Both the position numbers and the translations under genes were made by a program. Below the pieces are notes generated by a model that saw only the letters and a list, made by a program, of their open reading frames with translations, was not told the origin of the DNA and did not search any database. Below, piece by piece: positions 51,001-60,663 of a stretch of DNA of 64,000 nt; positions within the stretch are counted from its first letter, which is position 1; every line of letters starts with the position of its first letter. Source of the stretch: Staphylococcus americanisciuri (GTDB lineage: Bacteria; Bacillota; Bacilli; Staphylococcales; Staphylococcaceae); contig NZ_JANUXY010000004.1 of NCBI RefSeq assembly GCF_024814435.1, positions 178,814 through 242,813 of the forward strand, read 5' to 3'.

Positions 51001-53946
51001 AAAGGCTCTATCAAATATTTCAAAGATTGGCGCGATAGTTTACCTAAAGATGATTTATTGAAAAAGAGCGCTGTCGCACTAGACTTGTATAAATCTGGAT
51101 TCAAAAAAATTATGAAGGTGCTTGCTTCTGCTAAAGATAAAGCTACAGATGTTAGCGACGCTTTAGGTTCAGGTGTTTCAAAAAGTACTAAAAAAGCACT
51201 AGAAGGTTTTGTAAAGTACTCTGAAGACTCAGATAAAATCTTAGCTGAAATTAAAAACAATCATGGCCGTATTACTTTCGAAGAGAAAACAGAACTGATT
51301 AACATCCAAAAAAGTATGACAGATGAACTTGTTAACCAGTTAAACATCCGAGCTGAAAAACAACGGAACATTCAAGAAGAAGTTTTTAAACAGAATAGTG
51401 GATTAACTGCAAAACATGAGCAGGAAATTATGGAGCGCTCTAAAAGGCAGTTTGCGACAAGCGAAGCTAGGATAAGAGAAATTAGCGCACGTATACAAGA
51501 ACTTGTAGACAAGCAAGCTAAAGATGGTAAATTAACAGGTCAAGAAATGAAAGAGTTGAACAAGCTATATGACGAGCAACGAGACTTAGCTGTTGGCACG
51601 TTAAGTTCAACACATAAAGAACAAGAACGCATTTTATCGGTAATGTCAGCGAATAGAGAAGCATACGGTCTAAAAGAAGCAGAATCTATCGTAAAGAATG
51701 CAGTAAAAGCCAGAGATGTAGCGAAAAAAGAAAACCAGAAACGCTATGATCAAGAAGTAGACAACATTAACCAGATGGTTGGATTATCTGAAGATGAGAA
51801 GAACCGTCTTCTTCAAAATGCTCAAGATAGATATGATAAGGCGAATCAAAAGGCTGATGAGAACCACCAGAAAATCATTAACGGAGTTAAGAAGAATAAC
51901 CAAGACATTGAGACTGAAATGGATTTATCAAATGGCAGGGTTTACTCTAACTCTGAAAAATGGTGGAATCAAACGCTAGCATACTTACAAAACATGTGGG
52001 GGCGAACAAGGCTCTTATGGGATGTTTTTACAGTGTGGTTTACGACCTCTGTTAACAGTATCTGGAAGTCTATTAGCGATAAGTGGAAAGCTATAAAAGA
52101 TTATACTGTATATATCTGGGAAAATGTAAAAAATACAGTCAAAGGTAAAGCATCAGAGATGTGGAACGCTGTAAAAAACGTTTGGTCAAATTTATACAGT
52201 AGTACACGTTCAATTTTTAATAATGTGCGATCGTTTCTAATCAATATTTTTAACAATATACGAAGTAATGTGTCAAACATAGCTTCTAATCTTTGGGCAA
52301 GTGTGAGACGTACTTTTAATAATATGTTATCAGGCATAAGTTCGATATTTAATCGTGTTAAATGGACGATGATTAATGCATGGAACTATATTAAACGGTC
52401 TGTTACAGGCATTGCTAGTAGCTTATGGAGTTCTGTGCGTAGAACTTTTAATAACATGGCCAGTGGTTTGAGTTCCATTATTGGAAGAATCAAAAGTCAT
52501 ATTAACGGAATGGTCGGAGCGGTGAAACGTGGTATTAATTCGCTTATCAAAGGAATTAACTGGGTTGGTGGAAAAGTTGGCTTGTCTAAAATACCATACT
52601 TTTCTGCTGGGACAACGCATACAACAACGCATAATATTGTAACCAATGGCAAAGTTAATGATGATACGTTAGCGGTTGTTGGCGATAAAGGTCGTGGCAA
52701 CGGATCAAATGGATTTAGGCATGAAATGATTCGTTATCCAAATGGTAATATGGTTATTACGCCTGACACAGACACATTGACAATGTTACCTAAAGGCAGT
52801 CAAGTCTATAATGGTAAGCAGACTCAACAGTTTTTAAGTCCTACAAATAACAAAAAACTACCGAAAAACCTACCTAGATTTTCGACTGGTACTGGTGCAG
52901 GTAGTATTTTAGACACTGTCACAGATGTAATAGATGACGCAATGGCTTTTGGCAAAGACATTTTTGAATTCGCATCTAATCCTGGAAAATTAGTCAGATT
53001 AATGCTTGATAAATTTGGTGTTAATTTTAATAATCTGAAAGGTTCATTATTCAGAGACTTTATGAATGCAGCACTGAAAATGTTAACAAAATCTATTACA
53101 AATATATTTAAAAAGGCGTTAGAAGAAGGTGCAATGGGTGGCGATGGATCATCATTCACTAGTTACACAATCACAACTCCTTATTCACCAGGTGGTCCAG
53201 TAGCAGGTTATGGATTTAATGGTGGTCGTCATTATGGCATTGATTATGGAACGCCTTATGGCACAGTTTTAAGAGCGACACGCAGTGGTTACGTAAGTCG
53301 TCAACACAACTACGGTGGTGGGTTGGTTGCACGATTAGTTGCGGGTAAATTTGCAGAATACTTCTTGCATTTATCTAGCGTATTTAAAACAGGGCGTGTA
53401 ACAAAAGGACAACCATTTGCAAGAACAGGTAATAGTGGTGCATGGACAACGGGACCTCACCTGCATTACCAAGTTGAATCTCCTCCTTCCGCATCTATTA
53501 CAAACAGAAATACGATTAATCCAGCCACTTTCTTACGTGGTAAAAAATATGCAAGCGGTGGTCTTATTAGTAGTCCTGGCTGGTATAACATTGCAGAAGG
53601 CGGTTATCCGGAATACATTATTCCAACAGATCCGTCTAAAAAATCAGATGCGATGAAATTAATAGCATTAGCAGCACACAATATTACTAATAGTAAGAAT
53701 TCAAAAAACAAACGTCCTGGACAATTACCAAATATATCCGGAGATTCAGACAACACGTCATTACTTTTACAAATGATTCAAAATCAACAAATACAGATTG
53801 ATCAGCAACGTAAACAAATGGAATTGTTAATGGAAATCGCTAAAAAGAAATTAATTGTTGATGAGGATTCAATGGAACGTGTGCACAACAGGTTTCAAGA
53901 TAAACGTGAACGTCTTGAAAATAAATTAAAAAAATATAAAAAGTAA
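48061..53946 (+). CDS. Tape measure protein with C-terminal M23 peptidase domain
   Basis: 1961 residues, implying a long tail. Residues 1-480 are coiled coil with repeated blocks (AYKAHISELNNGMKQQQ, AYKAHLSTLNTNMSQQK). TP901-type core at about 500-820, hydrophobic helices around 835-960, and a Trp-rich repeated segment near 1310-1480 (SNLWASVRRTFNNMLSGISS, SSLWSSVRRTFNNMASGLSS). An M23 domain lies near 1710-1820: GGRHYGIDYG and GPHLHYQVE give the zinc ligands His, Asp and His. It sets tail length and probably cuts peptidoglycan cross-bridges on DNA entry. Confidence 0.95.
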   Translation: MANNVRGFSILMNMEDIGVKRTLSQIKSQFRTLSTEMKRSSNDFAHADKSMLSLKQRSKELSKGIQVTENSMKDIESQLKKMSKEEQQTSVHAERLRTEYSKQHRALNMYKRQLVQTDKELRRFSGSTKYTVFSMEKVNDVLGTMRRQLNVANMTFEKGEKSTKSYNNYLKQLNLVIEKHKRTIQSLEARYRLVSKQQGATSKAALELKEKILQEKQSLSILESQYKKTTAESKRFLMEQSTMTKSMSQIREQIKSVTNALKISASKFRLSGQTAQAYKAHISELNNGMKQQQLIVQSLSRQYDYAKRQYGSTSNEAQELNLKLTEERVKLKELSSQLKDTTNAHNRLEMEQKQGVSTMSEIRAKMQSFNDVLSLSRSNLSHAGESVRAYKAHLSTLNTNMSQQKTVLHELKMQYDFVAQAQSKNSNEARELASAIAQQKIKMNELESEIKQTSIEYKKLFAEQQRAQRLSATAFGRGIQSVNKYNDSIRNISGTMHSVGSSALIYMTLPTIAAMGGAIKASIDWEQALAGVAKTTNLSGRELNKMSKEITDMSNKLPFASTEVAAVAESAGQLGVAKKDITAFTKTMLDLGVATNLTSEEAATEFARFANAAKMPIKDVDRLGSTVTALGNSTATTEKEIVEMAQRLAGAGHQAGLSADQIVSIAAAMSSVGIEAEAGGTAMTQIFNKMTRAVADGGDTLDSFARTSGVSAEQFAQVWENNPSKALSMFVKGLSKTEGGAKGVLKALDDVGIKGIREADTIRRMANNHKVLDEALKTGAEGWKKNTALTDEASIRYETMGSKLKVLKNTFINFLRTIGDAFAPLIIKVSDAFTSLFTHLQNTSSVTKIAITVFALMTAAIPPLLIGAGLLGGAITNIAKAVMVLNGTKGGAAFFNLFNGGIKSALPRIGQLITKIPMIGGAVTALSGPIGWAIAAIVAIGAAFVVAYKKVDWFRDGIDGLIDVIKVFGGKILSGLTNTVKGSIKYFKDWRDSLPKDDLLKKSAVALDLYKSGFKKIMKVLASAKDKATDVSDALGSGVSKSTKKALEGFVKYSEDSDKILAEIKNNHGRITFEEKTELINIQKSMTDELVNQLNIRAEKQRNIQEEVFKQNSGLTAKHEQEIMERSKRQFATSEARIREISARIQELVDKQAKDGKLTGQEMKELNKLYDEQRDLAVGTLSSTHKEQERILSVMSANREAYGLKEAESIVKNAVKARDVAKKENQKRYDQEVDNINQMVGLSEDEKNRLLQNAQDRYDKANQKADENHQKIINGVKKNNQDIETEMDLSNGRVYSNSEKWWNQTLAYLQNMWGRTRLLWDVFTVWFTTSVNSIWKSISDKWKAIKDYTVYIWENVKNTVKGKASEMWNAVKNVWSNLYSSTRSIFNNVRSFLINIFNNIRSNVSNIASNLWASVRRTFNNMLSGISSIFNRVKWTMINAWNYIKRSVTGIASSLWSSVRRTFNNMASGLSSIIGRIKSHINGMVGAVKRGINSLIKGINWVGGKVGLSKIPYFSAGTTHTTTHNIVTNGKVNDDTLAVVGDKGRGNGSNGFRHEMIRYPNGNMVITPDTDTLTMLPKGSQVYNGKQTQQFLSPTNNKKLPKNLPRFSTGTGAGSILDTVTDVIDDAMAFGKDIFEFASNPGKLVRLMLDKFGVNFNNLKGSLFRDFMNAALKMLTKSITNIFKKALEEGAMGGDGSSFTSYTITTPYSPGGPVAGYGFNGGRHYGIDYGTPYGTVLRATRSGYVSRQHNYGGGLVARLVAGKFAEYFLHLSSVFKTGRVTKGQPFARTGNSGAWTTGPHLHYQVESPPSASITNRNTINPATFLRGKKYASGGLISSPGWYNIAEGGYPEYIIPTDPSKKSDAMKLIALAAHNITNSKNSKNKRPGQLPNISGDSDNTSLLLQMIQNQQIQIDQQRKQMELLMEIAKKKLIVDEDSMERVHNRFQDKRERLENKLKKYKK

Positions 53947-53974
53947 ATTGAGTTAGAGGTGGTGAAGTAGCATA

Positions 53975-55489
53975 GTGGCTAATGAAACAGTAATTGTTAA
54001 TAATAAAAAATTAGATTGGCTATTTATTGAGCGAGGGTTTCAAATACCCTCGTTTCATTTTGTCACAAGTGTCGAAAGTGTACCTGGACGTGTAGGCGCA
54101 GTTAGAAAGTCTAGAGAATTAGAAGGTTATGAATTTGAACTACCTTTAATCGTGCGTAATGACTACCTGGCTGGTCATAAAACGCATGATCAAATACTAA
54201 GAGAGGTAGTTAAGTTTTTTGATTATGATGAACCGGTTAAGCTACAACTTTCTAAAAAAGATTGGTATTGGAATGCATTTTTTGATGGTCCAATAGAATT
54301 AGTAACTAATACAAAAGGTATCATAACTTTTAAAATTAAAATCGTTCTTACAGACCCTTACAAATACTCAGTTAATGCCAATCAAAACACTGCGATTAGT
54401 GATTCTGTCTCGGTTGTTAATCTAGGTACAGCACCAACGCCTATCATTGTTGAAGCAAGAGCGCTAAAAGATAGTACTAACTTTATGATTGCGAAAGGTG
54501 ATAAAGATTATTTTATGATTGGTAAGTCAGAAGATGCTAATAAAGTTAGTAAAGACATAGCGCCTTATCTATTTAACGACGAGTTCAATAATGGTGGTTT
54601 GCGTTTGTGGGCTTCTATGCCAAATGACACAAGTTTTGGTCGTTTTTTAGATGGAGGCGATGCAATGGGTGGCACGTTCGGAGTAGCCGAGCCTGGCGAA
54701 AGTATTTATCCCAAAACCTGGGGATCGAACACGAAAACGGATTGGCATGGTCCTGCCGTGTACAAAACATTAAACAAATCGGTTCAAGATTTTAGAATAC
54801 GTTTCAAACTGTCTATTCATCACCAGTGGGGAATTGGGACGGGTAAGGCGGTTGCTTATCTCGTTGATGAAAATAACAGAACGCAATTTAGTGTTGTGTA
54901 TGTCAATACGAGTGCTACAGTCAACAATGCTCAGATTGTCGTGTATGCGTATGACGAGCATGGCAGTGCTCGTAAGGTTTATACACGTGATGTGCCGAAT
55001 TACTATAAAAAATTAAAAACTATCCAGCTTTATATGTTTTTGGAAAGAAAAGGTCAAAATCTTAAGTTTACAAACTACTTTTTCGATGTGTATGCAGATG
55101 GGAGACGAGGCACGCCATTAGCAATTGGTAAAGATGAACGTGTGATTGTGGATCGGGGTAATTTGTATCAACGTAAAGTCCGTATTTGTCGAATGTATCG
55201 TGGTAAGGCTGCTAAATATGACAAGTATTTATGGCACAGTATTCTCGGTTTTAGTATTCAAGAGCTGTTGCCTAGCCAATCAGACATTACCCCAATTGAA
55301 ATCCGTAAAGGCGATAAGATTGTTATAGATACTTTGAAAAAGGCTGTAACAATTAATGATGATGACGCATTACATCTTAAAGATTTGGCTTCTAATTATT
55401 TTGAAATCGAAAAAGGTACGTCTGAATTGATTATTTATCCGCCAAAAACGTTTGATACGACAGTTAAATGGCAAGACAGGTTTTTGTAG
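53975..55489 (+). CDS. Distal tail protein Dit, extended form
   Basis: 504 residues, GTG start behind GAGGTGGTGAAG. The N-terminal ~150 (FIERGFQIPSFHFVTSVESVPGRVGAVRKSRELEGYEFELPLIV) is the conserved Dit ring. An additional ~250-residue domain at about 200-420 has jelly-roll-like strands (DFRIRFKLSIHHQWGIGTGKAVAYLVDENN), a candidate carbohydrate-binding insert. The C-terminus NDDDALHLKDLASNYFEIEKGTSELIIYPPK resumes the Dit galectin-like domain. Baseplate hub and likely receptor contact. Confidence 0.88.
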   Translation: MANETVIVNNKKLDWLFIERGFQIPSFHFVTSVESVPGRVGAVRKSRELEGYEFELPLIVRNDYLAGHKTHDQILREVVKFFDYDEPVKLQLSKKDWYWNAFFDGPIELVTNTKGIITFKIKIVLTDPYKYSVNANQNTAISDSVSVVNLGTAPTPIIVEARALKDSTNFMIAKGDKDYFMIGKSEDANKVSKDIAPYLFNDEFNNGGLRLWASMPNDTSFGRFLDGGDAMGGTFGVAEPGESIYPKTWGSNTKTDWHGPAVYKTLNKSVQDFRIRFKLSIHHQWGIGTGKAVAYLVDENNRTQFSVVYVNTSATVNNAQIVVYAYDEHGSARKVYTRDVPNYYKKLKTIQLYMFLERKGQNLKFTNYFFDVYADGRRGTPLAIGKDERVIVDRGNLYQRKVRICRMYRGKAAKYDKYLWHSILGFSIQELLPSQSDITPIEIRKGDKIVIDTLKKAVTINDDDALHLKDLASNYFEIEKGTSELIIYPPKTFDTTVKWQDRFL

Positions 55490-55515
55490 AAATTTTGTAG
55501 AAAGGAGGTAGTCGC

Positions 55516-58500
55516 TTGATACACATTTTGAATTATAGCGGACAAATCATAGACTTTTTTAGTCGTGATGATAATGCAATTTTAAAAGCGATGTATAGTC
55601 GTACGGCTGACACAGAGACTTTAAATCTAGTGGTGCTCAGTAAAAAAGGTGCTAAGTTTAAAGAGCGTAATCGTATTTTAATTCAAGATCAAAACGGTTC
55701 ATATCGTGAGTTTATCGTTGATCATGCGGAAGACACAGGACAGTACATGGAAGTTGAGTGTACAGCGTCTTACCTTGTCGATATCAGCACTTCTAAGCCT
55801 ATTCCGGCAGGTCAATATGAGAAGATGACAGTTAATCAAAAGTTATCGGAGACGCTACGAGACAGTGGTTGGACTGTTGGTGATTGTGATTTTGCAGGCA
55901 TTAAAACAAACTCATGGACATCTGTTAGAACACCTTTAGAAATGATTAGCCAACTTGAAACGGCGCATGAAGTTGTTGCAGATTATGAAATTGCTGTTGA
56001 CGGATATGAAGTAACACAGCGTCTTGTGAATATGCGTAAGCCAACGCCTTTATTTAAAGGTAAAGAAATCGTTTATGGTAAAGACCTATTGAGCATGAAG
56101 CGTAAAGTTGACTTTTCAGAAGTTAAAACGGCGCTTTATGCGTTTGGACCCGAACAGGAAAATAGTAATCGTATCGAGCTAATTGTGGTGGATGATAGTG
56201 CACAAGAGCAGTTAGGTTTGCCACAACGCTATATTTGGGGTGTCTACGAGCCTGAAACACAAGACGACAATATGACTAGACAACGACTTGAAACGCTTGC
56301 TAGAACTGAGCTAAATAAGCATAAGTCAGCAGCGATTTCATATGAAGTGAGTACTGTTAATATTGAACGAGAATATCCACATGAAGTCGTTCGTTTTGGT
56401 GATTTAGTCAGAATTAAAAACACTGATTTTACGCCAGCTTTATATGCTGAAAGTGAAGTGATTGGCTTTGACTATGATTTAATTAGTGGTGATTGTACGT
56501 ACCAATTCGGTAAGATTGTCGAGTTTAAAGAGAGTGACTTGCTTAAATATTTTCAAAGTAAATTAGGATACTTTCAACAAAAAATGAATGACAAATTTAC
56601 AAATGTGAATACGATTGTTCGTGAAAGCTTAGATAACGAGTTACAGTATTTTGAGCGCAAGATTTTTAAAGGTGATGAAGCGCCTGCCAATCCGGTTAAC
56701 GACACATTATGGTTTGATACGAGTAATCATAAAGTGGGTGTTCTGCGGCGTTATTTTGATGGAGAATGGCATAATGCGACTGCTGAAAAGGCGGATGATG
56801 TTGGTGCTGTCACACGTGAACAAGCTATGTATAGTGAGCTAACTAATACTTTTATCAACTTAAATATCCAACATAGTAAGTTGCTAAAAGAAGTGGCGGA
56901 AGTTGTTAATTCAGAGTATTTTGTAAGCAAAAAGTTAAAAGCAGATGTCCAAGCTAAATTGAATGAAACGATTGGCGTATTTAACAAAATTAAATCTAAC
57001 TTAGATAGTATGACGTCTGAGACTGCTACAATTGGTAAGCTAGTCGATACGCAGGCTTTCTTTTTGGAATACAGAGAAAAGTTACAAGCGTTATATACGT
57101 CAATTGAAACGGCTAAACGTGCGATTGATGCACGCTTTAAGTTGCTGCAATCGCAATATACGGATCAGAAATTTAATGATGCGATGAATAAAGTAGCTTC
57201 GGTTATTCCAGGCGGGCGCTGGGACGCTAGTAGCCAAACTTTAACGTCTAATATTCCAGATGAAACTAGAATCAGTGAAATCACAAGTAGGCTTTTAAAT
57301 TCGGCAATCGAGGGTGTTAGTCAGTCTGTTGCTGATGTTGAACAACGTCTAGATAGTACAACTCAAAGTTTAAATGGTCGTATAGACGCTAAAGAACAAC
57401 AAATTCTGGAAAACGTTGAGACGACCGCTCAAAACTTAAGAAAGTATGCGGACACAAAAGCGCTAAATTTAAAAACTGATGTTGATAGTAAGTTTGAACG
57501 GACTAAAAAAGAATTATCAAGTTCTATCAGTGGTGTTCAAGAGTCAATTATTAATGATGTTACAAGTCCTTTAAGTATCATTGTTCAGCGCAATGAAAGT
57601 GGATTACAACAGTTGCAAGAGAGCTTGTTATTGACTGCTACTAAAACCGAAGTTAATCGTATGTTAAACGACCAGCTGACGCCATTGAGAACACAAGTTA
57701 ATAAACAACAGTCACAGTTGAAAGTGATGTCAGATTCTATTAATTCAAAAGTGAATAAATCTGACTATACAACCGATAAAAATGATATTGTTGCACGACT
57801 GAAAAGTGCGGAAAGTGAGCGACAACAATTGTCGAATGAAATCAATGATCGTGTGACTTTAGAGGATTATAAAAACACGCAACTAGGCACACGTAATTTA
57901 TTGGTGGGCACTGAAGATTTAAGTGGCTTTAAAAATCTTTCTACTATTGAAAAAGACGGTAATACTTTTGCTGCATTGAAGAAAGAAAATTTAAGTCAGG
58001 TTTGGATGAGTCAAAATGTGAAAGTTGAGCCTAACAACGACTACACGCTTTCATATTATGCTTTTAAAGAGGGTGAAGAGGAGACAGGGATGTACGTAGC
58101 TGTCCGTTTGTTAAAAGCGGATGGTACAGACTTTTCGCCAATAAAAACGTTGTTTGATGATCGTGCTACGCCACAACAGTTAACCGAAAAAGTGGAACGT
58201 TATTCTAGAACGTTTAGAGTTGAGGATTATACGTTGATACGTGTGTACTTCACAAGTATTAATGATAGAAATACAACTTTACCCTATGTGTCCAGACCAC
58301 AATTAGAAAAAAGTAAATGGATGTCAGACTATAAAAAAGCTGAGGAAGATGTTGAGACGTCACTCAATAAGTTAGAAACTCAGGTTAGCCAAAATGGGCG
58401 GGAAATTAGTGCACGTGTGACTGCTGAAGAGTTTAATGCGTCACGTAAAATATTATCACGTGTCTTGTCTGAATTAAAAGTTAATACAACAGGACTTAGT

Positions 58501-59676
58501 TATATCTATGATGAGAATGGTAACATCCAATCTTTTAATGTTGGTTCAGACGGTGTCGGAATTGATAGTTCAAAAATTAAAATTAATGATGGAGATGTAC
58601 TGATAGAAAACGGCCGTACGACGATTAAGAACTTGTCATCTGAAAAAATCAAAGTGGCATTTAACGGAATCACAAATTCGGTCAACATTACGCCGGATGG
58701 TTTAGAGACTTCATCTAGTGGTGTTCGTACAAGTTTGTTGGATGGGGTGGGGCACCATTTTTATGATGGTTCTCATTACGTTGGGAATTTTGGTGCTACT
58801 TTTATGAAATCCGGTAATCAGAAAGGTATCAGTTTGAATTTGGCTGATTATGGTCAGTTTATGGCTTTTAGTTATCGTACGAATAAGCTGAAAGAGACGG
58901 ATCCTAACAACATTGCAATGATGTGGAGCAGAGGCTTTGAAGGGCACCCTAAAGGTTTTTTGTATAACGAAGATATTGTTATTCATAGTAACCATGTTTT
59001 AGAAGCGGCGTACATTCGTCCTTTCAACGCACCTGTTCAACATCGATTATTTTTATCAGCTAGACAAACGAATGCGAATGAGTACGGCGTGTCTATACAG
59101 TACAACAATAAAGATAGTTCAGCAATCGTTGTCACAAATAACGCTGTTAAAATTTTAGGTTATGACGCCAAAACTAAATCTATGACTGGTCTTAATGTTT
59201 ATCGTAACTACATTACGTCAGAGACAATATATAATCGCACGTATGCTAGTGCGTCAAATGTTTTTATTACGGAATATGGGACACTCGGACGTTCAACGTC
59301 AGCGAGTAAGTATAAGTTATCACAAGAGCGTCAGTTCAAAGATGATGTGCAACAGTACGAGCATTCTAAACAGATTTTAGATTTAGATATCAAGACATGG
59401 TTTGACAGATTCGAAGCTGAAACGTATGCGAAAGAAATTTACACTGGCGAAAGACAAGAGGAAGAAGAGTTTAAACTAAAACGTTATGCAGGGCTTATCG
59501 CAGAAGACGTTGAAGCTGTTGGGTTAAATGAGTTTGTGACGCGGGGTAAAGACGATGAGATTGAAGGTATCGAATATGATCGCTTATGGATTCATCTGAT
59601 ACCGATTGTGAAGAAACAAATGCAAGAAATTGAAAAACTACAATCTGAAATGGAAGTGTTGAAAAATGGAAAATAA
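55516..59676 (+). CDS. Tail-associated protein Tal/tail spike with S74 chaperone-peptidase domain
   Basis: 1386 residues, TTG start behind AAAGGAGGTAGTCGC. N-terminal ~370 form the gp27-like Tal hub (MIHILNYSGQIIDFFSRDDNAILKAMYSRTADTETLNLVV). A long coiled-coil and strand shaft spans about 370-980, then a beta region. The C-terminal ~130 residues from GRSTSASKYKLSQERQFKDDVQQYEHSKQIL to AGLIAEDVEAVGLNEFV and PIVKKQMQEIEKLQSEM match the S74 intramolecular chaperone, which trims itself off after trimerisation (catalytic Ser near 1259). Receptor binding likely. Confidence 0.9.
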   Translation: MIHILNYSGQIIDFFSRDDNAILKAMYSRTADTETLNLVVLSKKGAKFKERNRILIQDQNGSYREFIVDHAEDTGQYMEVECTASYLVDISTSKPIPAGQYEKMTVNQKLSETLRDSGWTVGDCDFAGIKTNSWTSVRTPLEMISQLETAHEVVADYEIAVDGYEVTQRLVNMRKPTPLFKGKEIVYGKDLLSMKRKVDFSEVKTALYAFGPEQENSNRIELIVVDDSAQEQLGLPQRYIWGVYEPETQDDNMTRQRLETLARTELNKHKSAAISYEVSTVNIEREYPHEVVRFGDLVRIKNTDFTPALYAESEVIGFDYDLISGDCTYQFGKIVEFKESDLLKYFQSKLGYFQQKMNDKFTNVNTIVRESLDNELQYFERKIFKGDEAPANPVNDTLWFDTSNHKVGVLRRYFDGEWHNATAEKADDVGAVTREQAMYSELTNTFINLNIQHSKLLKEVAEVVNSEYFVSKKLKADVQAKLNETIGVFNKIKSNLDSMTSETATIGKLVDTQAFFLEYREKLQALYTSIETAKRAIDARFKLLQSQYTDQKFNDAMNKVASVIPGGRWDASSQTLTSNIPDETRISEITSRLLNSAIEGVSQSVADVEQRLDSTTQSLNGRIDAKEQQILENVETTAQNLRKYADTKALNLKTDVDSKFERTKKELSSSISGVQESIINDVTSPLSIIVQRNESGLQQLQESLLLTATKTEVNRMLNDQLTPLRTQVNKQQSQLKVMSDSINSKVNKSDYTTDKNDIVARLKSAESERQQLSNEINDRVTLEDYKNTQLGTRNLLVGTEDLSGFKNLSTIEKDGNTFAALKKENLSQVWMSQNVKVEPNNDYTLSYYAFKEGEEETGMYVAVRLLKADGTDFSPIKTLFDDRATPQQLTEKVERYSRTFRVEDYTLIRVYFTSINDRNTTLPYVSRPQLEKSKWMSDYKKAEEDVETSLNKLETQVSQNGREISARVTAEEFNASRKILSRVLSELKVNTTGLSYIYDENGNIQSFNVGSDGVGIDSSKIKINDGDVLIENGRTTIKNLSSEKIKVAFNGITNSVNITPDGLETSSSGVRTSLLDGVGHHFYDGSHYVGNFGATFMKSGNQKGISLNLADYGQFMAFSYRTNKLKETDPNNIAMMWSRGFEGHPKGFLYNEDIVIHSNHVLEAAYIRPFNAPVQHRLFLSARQTNANEYGVSIQYNNKDSSAIVVTNNAVKILGYDAKTKSMTGLNVYRNYITSETIYNRTYASASNVFITEYGTLGRSTSASKYKLSQERQFKDDVQQYEHSKQILDLDIKTWFDRFEAETYAKEIYTGERQEEEEFKLKRYAGLIAEDVEAVGLNEFVTRGKDDEIEGIEYDRLWIHLIPIVKKQMQEIEKLQSEMEVLKNGK

Positions 59677-59821
59677 ACAACAAGGAGTTACTCTTGATAA
59701 TACCCACATCATCACTGTGCTTCAAAGTGAAGTTAACAGACTTATGCAAGAGAATGTGCATTTGAAAGCTTACATTCAACAATTAACAACTGATGAAAAT
59801 GAGCCTGCTCAGAACGAGTAA
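59666..59821 (+). CDS. Small coiled-coil protein downstream of the tail spike
   Basis: 51 residues, starts inside the end of the Tal gene (11-base overlap). NTHIITVLQSEVNRLMQENVHLKAYIQQL is a leucine-type coiled coil, then an acidic tail. Its final codons form the left arm of the terminator. Function unknown. Confidence 0.65.
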   Translation: MENKQQGVTLDNTHIITVLQSEVNRLMQENVHLKAYIQQLTTDENEPAQNE

Positions 59822-59832
59822 GGCTCTTTTTT
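59801..59832 (+). terminator. Terminator after the tail genes
   Basis: GAGCCT (59801-59806) pairs with AGGCTC (59821-59826), then six T. The 14-base loop includes the stop codon of the small coiled-coil gene. Confidence 0.75.
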
Positions 59833-59856
59833 ATAAATAATTTAGGAGGTTTTATT

Positions 59857-60147
59857 ATGGAAAAAGTAACAGAATTTTATTTGGTAGAAGTTGACGCGCA
59901 TGGAGAAGAAAGCCCACTAACTCAAAATTTTGCGAACGGTTTTACACGTACGTCTTCAGTATCGAGTGCATTTAAGTTTGAAACTGAAAATGAGGCAAAA
60001 CAAGCGTGTAGTTTACAAAACATGCTAGCTAAAATCTTTAAGAACAACACCAAAACTTATTATGTAAAACAGAGTATTGAACGTACTAAGTTTGATGAGA
60101 ATGGCGAGCCTTACGTCGAGCATGTTATTGAGGGGGACACTGAATAA
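59857..60147 (+). CDS. Small phage protein before the holin, unknown function
   Basis: 96 residues behind TTAGGAGGTTTTATT. KVTEFYLVEVDAHGEESPL, AFKFETENEAKQACSLQNMLAKIF, TKTYYVKQSIERTKFDENGEPYV: alpha-beta. Its position between spike and holin is common for minor tail or lysis-accessory proteins. Overlaps the holin start by 1 base. Confidence 0.7.
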   Translation: MEKVTEFYLVEVDAHGEESPLTQNFANGFTRTSSVSSAFKFETENEAKQACSLQNMLAKIFKNNTKTYYVKQSIERTKFDENGEPYVEHVIEGDTE

Positions 60148-60623
60148 TGACGGTGAGTTTCACAGAGACAGAAGCGTTTAAGACATTTTTTTATGCCGGA
60201 GAAATCAGGTTGTTGTACTTCTTGATGATTTTAATGGCAATAGATATTTTTACTGGTTTAGCAAAAGCGTTAAAAAACAATAAGTTGTGGAGTCGTAAGT
60301 CATTGTTCGGCTACGCTCGCAAGTTATTGATTTTTTGTATTATTGTGTTGGCAAACATTATCGATCAAATTTTAGGCACTCACGGTGGTATTCTGTTCGT
60401 TACTATCTTTTTTTATATTGCAAATGAGGGATTGTCTATCATCGAAAATTGTGCAGAAATGGGCGTGCTTGTACCGCAAGAAATTGCAGACAAGTTGGCA
60501 GTTATCAAGAATGAGAAAGGCACTTCTGTGACGACTGAAATTAAAGAAGAATTCACTTCTAGTCATTCAAGAGATTTAGAAGGAGATACTGCAGAAGTTA
60601 AGATTAAAATAGAAAAGGACTGA
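60147..60623 (+). CDS. Holin, phage_holin_4 (Cph1/TcdE-like) family
   Basis: 158 residues. Three hydrophobic helices (LLYFLMILMAIDIFTGLAKAL, KLLIFCIIVLANIIDQIL, GILFVTIFFYIANEGLSIIENCAEMGVLVP) match the family signature, then a long charged tail. Forms the membrane lesion for endolysin release. One of two holin-type genes here. Confidence 0.88.
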   Translation: MTVSFTETEAFKTFFYAGEIRLLYFLMILMAIDIFTGLAKALKNNKLWSRKSLFGYARKLLIFCIIVLANIIDQILGTHGGILFVTIFFYIANEGLSIIENCAEMGVLVPQEIADKLAVIKNEKGTSVTTEIKEEFTSSHSRDLEGDTAEVKIKIEKD

Positions 60624-60663
60624 CTTAGGTCGGTTCTTTTTTAGTTTATAGGAGATGGTTTAA

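Noticed and set aside
50580..51260. 226-codon frame on the minus strand
   Set aside because: Lies fully within the tape measure gene, with no ribosome site; a shadow of the coding strand.
53417..53656. 79-codon plus-strand frame inside the tape measure M23 region
   Set aside because: Out of frame with a conserved domain and no ribosome site.
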